Of a DNA stretch of 64,000 nt, positions 57,880 through 64,000 are shown piece by piece. The stretch is from Pegoplata infirma (taxonomy: Eukaryota > Arthropoda > Insecta > Diptera > Anthomyiidae). Below the pieces are notes generated by a model. That model was not told the origin of the DNA. It ran no database searches and saw only the letters and a program-made list of their open reading frames with translations. The position numbers and the translations under genes are program-made. Where the stretch lies: positions 126,688,694 to 126,752,693 of the forward strand of contig OY992537.1 of assembly GCA_963921195.1 (NCBI GenBank). The letters run 5' to 3'. Positions within the stretch are counted from its first letter, which is position 1. Every line of letters begins with the position of its first letter.

Positions 57880-58333
57880 AACTCAACCAGCCAGACACTT
57901 TCTTTATTGCAAGCATCTCTGCCTGGTAAACACTGCAATGATCTGGCAATCTTCGACCCAGTTGCTCGAGTAGCTTCGATCCATTTGTGTTTAAATTTAT
58001 AGAGGCTCCACTACCCGAAATGCTCCTCATCCAAGACTCCTTGAATAGTGTCATAGTGGTAAAGTGGCGTTAAAAAAGTCTGATAGTAGGAGCACAGTAC
58101 ACATTTTGTGGTACTGTTGCCTTTTTCTAGATCGCGCTATGGCCACAATTGCTGCTCTTCCATTGCAGTGTGCTATTAAGTCGAATTGCCGACGTTGCCG
58201 CATTCTTCCTACACAATATTCCAATAGTGAAATCCGCCTTCAAACAGCTTAAAGCGGATTTCTGATGAAGCCTTAGGTTTAGTACGAGGAACTCCAGTGA
58301 TACACTTCGGCGCCATTCTCTGTACCTACCTTA

Positions 58334-59810
58334 TAGGGTATTCAATTAATCGAGGTTCTGCTTTAATCGGTTAATCGAGCAAATAATTAATCGGGGTTGA
58401 GATTTAATCGGTTAATAATCGGTTAAATTTGAATTATTCGGTTAACCGAATAATATAATTTGAAATTTAAATTGAATATAAAACCACGAATTGTATATAC
58501 TTTTAATAATTTTATTAATAAGAAATCTATATCCGATATGGCGAAGCTTTAAGCACCTGTTAGCCTAAATAATTTTTGTATGGCACCCTGAAAAATTATC
58601 CCAATCCAAAAAAAAATATACAAAACCCAATTCAATGTGAAAAAATGTCAAAAAAAATAAAGCAATTTTTATAAAAAGGAAAAATTGATCCAAATTGCTG
58701 CCGGGCTTAGATGCACCCCTAAAAGAGTTTCGAATTCGGTACTAAAAATATTGACAAAAAAATTGTTTGGTATCCAAATTTGTTTTCTTTTTTTTGTCAG
58801 GGCCGAAATTTCAATAATTTCATCGGTGGATATCTCCGTAATGAAAAGAGATATCTAAAGGATTCCAAAAAATATTTTGAAGAAAAATAGTAGAATGTGG
58901 TGAACTATTTACACCGTCCGACAAAAATGAAAAAAGTCGTTAAACATGAACTGGGTAATATATGTTTGCAACTAGAGACTTTTAAACTTCATTTACAGTT
59001 TTTATTTCGTGATCCTTTTTCCTTTTAAAACGACATCAAGGTTTAACAGGATTAAATTTTATAAAATATTAGGGGAGATCCTCCTCTTTCATTTGCCATC
59101 ACTAGTGGTATCCTAGGACAAGTACAAATATCAAAAAAAAAAATATTTTATTAAATTTTTTTAAATATTATCCTTTAAAACTTTGGGAAACAGGATCACG
59201 AAATGAAAAACTGTAAATGCAGTTTTACTTCATTTGATTATTACTTTCAGACATACAATATCATCCGGTTCATGTTTAATATTGGCTGTCGGACGGTGTT
59301 CTACATTATTAAATAATTCGCGGTTTTATAGGGTCCCGAACATTGCGAAAATCTGAGTTTATTCAGTATTGTCAATCGAAAATCTAAATATCTCAAGATG
59401 AGATGGATCAGTTCTAAGGTCATATTCGGATTAGGCGCATGAAAAACTATTATAAAAAATTATGTATACTGTTAGCAATGTATAAAAAATTGGCTAGGGT
59501 TACAAAGTTTGTAAACCGAAATATCTTTTTAGGACTTCGATCAAATATTTTCTTGAAGAAGTTTTTACATGTTGCTACAAGAAAGTTTGATAATTTTGTT
59601 TAGACCTAAACTTCTTTCAGCAGAGAACAAAATAAAGAAAAAAAAATAGGTAAAAGTAATTAAAAAAATAAATTTCGGTTAATCGGTTAACCGACACAAA
59701 TTAATCGGTTTATTTGTTATTTGAAAATTGACAATTTTAAATTATTCGAACAGTTAATCGACCAAAATTAATCGGTTAACCGATTAACGGTTAATCGATT
59801 GAATACCCTA
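58334..59810. mobile_element. hAT-type element in the thumb block, TSD CTACCTTA
   Basis: Tips TAGGGTATTCAATTAATCGA and TTAATCGATTGAATACCCTA differ at one base over 20. CTACCTTA flanks at 58326-58333 and 59811-59818. GGTTAATCGGTTAA motifs cluster at both ends. 1477 bp without a transposase ORF. Confidence 0.92.
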
Positions 59811-60406
59811 CTACCTTATGAAGACACAGTTCCCTTTTATCTCAAAAGCAGGCCACCAGACAATGATACCATACAGCAAAATTGGACCCACCAATGCTGT
59901 ATAAATCCAATGAACTACTCTAGGACTAAAGCCCCATCGTTTTCTAATGGCCCTTTTACAGGAATATAAAGCAATTACAATACTCACCCATTCCTCAATA
60001 TTACAAGACAAGTTCAGTTTTACTCGGATCAACTCCCAGATCATAGTCCCCTGTCCATTTAGACACATCTTTCAGTGATCCCTAAAGAATGGCCCTTAAT
60101 GTTGACAGGTGCTTTTCCTTTACCGCATCGTGACCTTGTCAGCAGATTTAACAATATGACAATTGAATACAGTGTCTGGTTTAAAAGAAGCGGCGAGACC
60201 ATAGGGACAACGAAATAGCACTTTGTGCCTTTCTGGATATTGAGAGTGCTTTCAATAATACTAGTTACGACTCTATTGAGTCTGCACTTCGGTGTGGAGA
60301 TATTGTTTAGGGTACATACAGATAAATTAGGCAGTCCTAGAGATTTCATCATATTAATGAATTCTTTTTCATAAATTTTAAAAAGTTTTTCCTTTAGTGT
60401 AATCAT

Positions 60407-61230
60407 ACATATAAATCGTGCTGTATCAAATATTGTTTCAAATGTTTATACAAATGACACAAATGAACTGTATCACAAGAAAAAAAATCTTGTCATCTTG
60501 TACTACAACAGTATAATGTCGACAATGATGAGGAGGATGTTTTCTAAGATGCATCTCCAAAAAAATAAAAAAAAATCTTATCATTTAGTAAATGCATATG
60601 AATTCATATCTACTACATACTTCATATGTAGTGAATGTTGCTGTTTATGTCTCCCTCTCTTGTGACACATCATTTTTGTAATAATGTCAATGACAAATCA
60701 CGCGCACACGTCAAAAATCTCATGTCACATATATCAACTGTCAATTCTAAATGATGTTTCGATTCAAAATCTTACAAGTTCATTGTACAATCAAGAGGGT
60801 CTTCGTATTTGTAGTTTTTTTTTTGGTGTTTCTCTTGCATTTGTTCTAAAATTAGTTTTCCAAATATTGTTACAAATGTGTTGATTTCAAAACAACTGTA
60901 AAATTTTTTAATTGTTAAATATTTTGTTTTTGTTCAAAACCACTTGAGACATTTTAAATATTATTTAGATAAAGTTTTATGAAAAAAACTAAAAATTTAA
61001 ATACACTACAGAAAGTAGTTATACTAAATTTAAATTGAATTGTTTTATTGACATTGTTTCACTGCTTGGAGGTATCACCTGAAATTAGCACTAAGAAAGT
61101 TAATCCAGAGACAGTCTAGGAGTTAATTCCGGAAGAGATATGCTGGTTCTATTTACGATAGTGGCCTCCATACCAGGATGTAATCTCAGAAGACGGAAAG
61201 CATAGTGTGCGCGGAAAAATTTGTGGGCAA
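60407..61230. other. Non-coding stretch
   Basis: No family recognised. The small ORFs at 60684-60884 (+) and 61100-61303 (-) have no recognisable domain. Confidence 0.35.
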
Positions 61231-62030
61231 TTCTGGGCTGTAAAGATGGGCGCGTTTTTAAATTTTCACTGACTTTCACGATAGAAAAATTTGAATCTTT
61301 CACTCTCTCGAAATTTTAGATTAAACAGTGCAACACTTTTTTTTTTGCCCGGGTTCTGATAGCTAATTTTGGGTAATTGGGGTACGCTGATTTCAAATCT
61401 GGCTATCGATTTTTTTTTTTTGGTCAGCTCTAGTTTTTAAGATATAGCCTAAGGAATCTTTGAAAATAGGCTATTTTTGGCATGTTTGTGAGTCCATATT
61501 TACCAACACTTGTCTTACATCCAAAAAGTGAATGACGATTTAAGGCATGTTGGGTATGCTGATTCCAAAAATGCTCTTACTTTTGTTGAGTCATCTTTAG
61601 TTTTAGAGATATCGCTAAAATAAAATTTTTTAATTTATGCCCTCTTTAATTTTGTCTGAAAATTTATGTCCTTTTTAATAAGTCGAAAACTGAAGCTGTC
61701 AGAAAAAATCTAATACCAGTTTTGGAATTTTCGCATTCAAGTTAGTTAAGTCCATGTTTAAAACTGAGGCTCTAAAATTAGTTTTGGAAATTATAGCCAA
61801 GCAAAGTTTCGCAAACACGAGCTGATGGAAAAAATCGGATAACAGATTCGGAATCAGAACACTAAAATCCATATAAATCAGTTGTCAAAGGTCAGGCAAA
61901 TTGAAAAAGTTCAACATTTGTCAACCTGTGTTATTTATTACGTATGAACGTGAGTACTGTAAATTTCATTTACGCTCACGCGTGATTTTCACTAAAACCA
62001 TCACTCTCAATTTAAATAACTGTACTATAT
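61231..62030. repeat. Unassigned repeat-like DNA
   Basis: A TAAAGATGGGCGCG tip at 61237 and TTTACGCTCACGCGTGATTT near 61970 recall the GTGAGTGTGAGT hAT-like element. Between them GG(G)TA(C/T)GCTGATT and TTTAGTTTTnGAGATAT recur loosely. Confidence 0.3.
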
Positions 62031-62034
62031 TCCC

Positions 62035-62144
62035 AAGTAAAAATTTAAAGGATCGGTACTGATCTTACTCGCATCAGTACTGATCTTTCAAATCTCGAAT
62101 AAGATGTGATATATAAGAATATATCTAAATATTTTTAATCGGGT
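62035..62144. mobile_element. Small CCCAAGTAAAAAT-type element
   Basis: Tips CCCAAGTAAAAAT and ATTTTTAATCGGG; ATCAGTACTGATCTTTCAAA matches the larger relative at 15687-15932. Only about 110 bp. Confidence 0.6.
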
Positions 62145-62229
62145 TGCAAAAAAAAAGTATAATACTTGTCTCCCAAAGATGCTGCGCTGCCTTAAACCGA
62201 TAGTTTGTAGTGCATTATTCTAGACCCAA

Positions 62230-62514
62230 TAAACCCCACCGAGCCATTTGAAGGAAGATTAGATATCTACCTCTGATAAAAGAAGTAGAGATCACTCCGG
62301 AAGATGTCTCCAAAGCTATCAAGGAAGCGAAAGCCTTCACGGCAAAAGGTCCAATGGTCCTACAATGATAATGCTCAATCACGTGGGGGAGAAAGGGTTG
62401 GCATACATGGCAGACACCTTTAGATTCCGGACTCTTTAAAAATTCCAGATATGTGGTAGCTTGGGAAGATTGTTCCTGTCCCTTAACATAGGAACCCCAG
62501 GCCTATAACACTAC
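62230..62514 (+). pseudogene. Start of a non-LTR reverse transcriptase domain
   Basis: One frame reads ITPEDVSKAIKEAKAFTAKG (family pattern: AI..AK.S.A.GPDG), and after a frame change GEKGLAYMADTFR, then a block equivalent to 'IP..WK...VVP..KP'. It stops at a CCCAGCAAAA junction at 62515, probably another insertion. Stops interrupt it. Confidence 0.6.
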
Positions 62515-62889
62515 CCAGCAAAATGTTCGATTCCAAAGAATCGGTTGTGGAATCAACTATACTACCCTGCAATCGATTCTACTATGCATTGCATCATCGA
62601 TGATTTTTGTTTGAGATTGTCACGAAAGCAATACATCCTTTTCCTCCAAACTAGAACACTTATCTGTTCTTCGGAATCTATTCTAGAATATGTTGCATAT
62701 AGTGGTACAAGAAGGGATTCCGCGATTTTTTAACGGTTACATATCTGTTCCATGTAATGAATTATGGAACCAGTTCTGAATAATTAAATGAAATTTTTTT
62801 TAAAAAATTTTATTTTTTTTCTTTACAAAAAATTTGAAAACTAAATACACAAGTACATATAAACTTACAATAATTTTACCACAATAATC
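62515..62889. other. Possible CCCAGCAAAA-type element, left end
   Basis: CCCAGCAAAATGTTCG interrupts the reverse transcriptase frame and resembles the tips at 13610 and 32384. No right end is visible before the satellite. TCGATTCC/GGAATC motifs recur. Confidence 0.35.
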
Positions 62890-64000
62890 TTATTAAGAAA
62901 AAATCTATAGACTCAGAATCTGAGACTTTTTCTATAAGAAAAATGTTCCAGAATCTGAGACTTTTTCTATAGGAAAAATTTCTCAGAATCTAATACTTTT
63001 TCTATAGGAAAAATTTCTCAGAATCTGAGACTTTTTCTATAGGAAAAATGTCTCAGAATCTGAGACTTTTTCTAAAAAATGTCTCAGATTCTAAGACTTT
63101 TTGTACAGGAAGAACGTCTAAGATTCTAAGACATTTTTACTTTAGAAAAAGTCTCAGATTCTGAGACATTTTTCCTATAAAAAAAGTCTCTGATTCTGAG
63201 ACATTTTTCCTATAGAAAAAGTCTCAGATTCTGAGACATTTTTCCTATAGAAAAAGTCTCAGATTCTGAGACATTTTTCCTATAGAAAAAGTCTCAGATT
63301 CTGAGACATTTTTCCTATAGAAAAAGTCTCAGATTCTGAGACATTTTTCCTATAGAAAAAGTCTCAGATTCTGAGACAATTTTCCTATAGAAAAAGTCTG
63401 ATTCTGAGACATTTTTCCTATAGAAAAAGTCTGATTCTAAGACATTTTTCCTATAGAAAAAGTCTCAGATTCTGAGACATTTTTCCTATAGAAAAAGTCT
63501 CAGATTCTGAGACATTTTTCCTATAGAAAAAGTCTCAGATTCTGAGACAATTTTCCTATAGAAAAAGTCTCAGATTCTGAGACAATTTTCCTATAGAAAA
63601 AGTCTGATTCTGAGACATTATTCCTATAGAAAAAGTCTCAGATTCTGAGACATTTTTCTTATAGAAAAAGTCTCAGATTCCAAGACATTTTTCCTATAGA
63701 AAAAGTCTCAGATTCTGAGGCATTTTTCCTATAGAAAAAGTCTCAGATTCTGAGACATTTTTCCTATAGAAAAAGTCTCAGATTCTGAGACATTTTTTCT
63801 ATAGAAAAAGTCTCAGATTCTGAGACATTTTTCCTATAGAAAAAGTCTCAGATTCTGAGACATTTTTCCTACAGAAAAAGTCTCAGATTCTGAGATAATT
63901 TTCCTATAGAAAAAGTCTCAGATTCTGAGACATTTTTCCTATAGAAAAAGTCTCAGATTCTGAGACATTTTTCCTATAGAAAATGTCTCTCAGGTTCTGA
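62890..64000 (+). repeat. 35-bp palindromic satellite, strand switch near 63072, runs off the window
   Basis: The unit is CTATAGAAAAAGTCTCAGAT followed by TCTGAGACATTTTTC (35 bp), with TCTCAGATTCTGAGA a 15-bp perfect palindrome in the middle. About 25 units lie between 63105 and 64000. Units at 62910-63070 are in reverse orientation. A few units are 33 bp (AGTCTGATTCTG) or read GAGACAATTTT. Confidence 0.92.

Larger units (their letters stand above)
56930..60406 (-). pseudogene. Non-LTR retrotransposon remnant: reverse transcriptase, thumb and RNase H
   Basis: On the minus strand from 60406: a palm segment with KGTKCYFVVPMVSPLLLN (equivalent of GxPQGGVLSPLLWN), a frame change at about 60065, then KRAIRKRWGFSPRVVHWIY and LVGPILLYGIIVWW (thumb). 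After a hAT element (58334-59810) follows MAPKCITGVPRTKPKA. An RNase H block at 57888-58054 has NTNGSK for the usual TDGSK and LPDHCSVYQAEMLAIK. After a second hAT element (57113-57879) comes VPGHKHISGNLKAD, the RNase H C-terminal block. The order RT-RNase H suits the I/LOA/R1-type clades. The first RNase H catalytic Asp is replaced, and the frame is broken throughout. Confidence 0.8.

Noticed and set aside
1..64000. CRISPR arrays, operons, bacterial promoters, integrated virus genes or toxin genes
   Set aside because: None seen; the tandem arrays have no spacers, splice signals mark a eukaryote, and no envelope, capsid or LTR polyprotein motif was found.

Overview
This window looks like deep non-coding DNA from a large, AT-rich dipteran genome. 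I infer a higher (probably calyptrate) fly. The basis is the abundance of repeats built like Drosophila DINE-1/INE-1 (TATACCC...GGGTATA stems, 'GCGATGTCCGTCCGTC' core, CTTGTTTT tail), the many hAT miniature elements, and one exon with a C2H2 finger followed by Q/N/T/A-rich sequence. Only one protein-coding exon is convincing, at 23792-24063 on the + strand, with clean splice signals; the surrounding DNA is probably intron of that gene. No ORF of 60-160 codons elsewhere looks like a host gene: they lie in repeats, in low-complexity DNA, or are ordinary chance ORFs.

Almost everything else is transposable-element debris, often nested. Eleven insertions have hAT-type terminal inverted repeats (TIRs) and an 8-bp target-site duplication (TSD) readable from the sequence: 1687-2238, 10972-12501, 11579-12461, 17781-18198, 18533-20672, 32285-34970, 35340-36493, 39256-39743, 47840-48353, 57113-57879 and 58334-59810. 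Three elements share the TIR CAAGGGAAGT and TTA/TAA duplications. Four or five have CCC-starting TIRs with a 2-bp AT or TT duplication. Several TA-duplicating miniature elements begin CACTC/CACTG/CACAG and run into A-tracts. At least ten Helitron-like DINE elements in three subfamilies lie on both strands.

Retrotransposon remains are fragments of non-LTR reverse transcriptases: 20845-22760 (-), 55270-56840 (-), 56930-60406 (-, reverse transcriptase plus RNase H, cut by two hAT elements), 62230-62514 (+) and a C-terminal tail at 48365-48525 (+). None can be functional.

Tandem repeats include a 35-bp palindromic satellite that runs off the right edge (62890-64000), a minisatellite that reverses strand in its middle (51330-52450), a two-level tandem repeat (43748-45236), a GATGAAAAAAAA low-complexity block (45850-46650) and several short arrays.

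The most unusual observation is that three unrelated inverted-repeat element families each carry a tRNA-like module with recognisable A and B boxes: 711-bp elements at 7390-8100 and 10665-12913, an 813-bp element at 29044-29856, and a 613-bp candidate at 46814-47426. Other points of interest are a four-deep nest at 10067-12952, a composite at 32259-37688, and structurally conserved but sequence-divergent 3' hairpins on the DINE elements. No operon, CRISPR, viral or bacterial-type system is visible.
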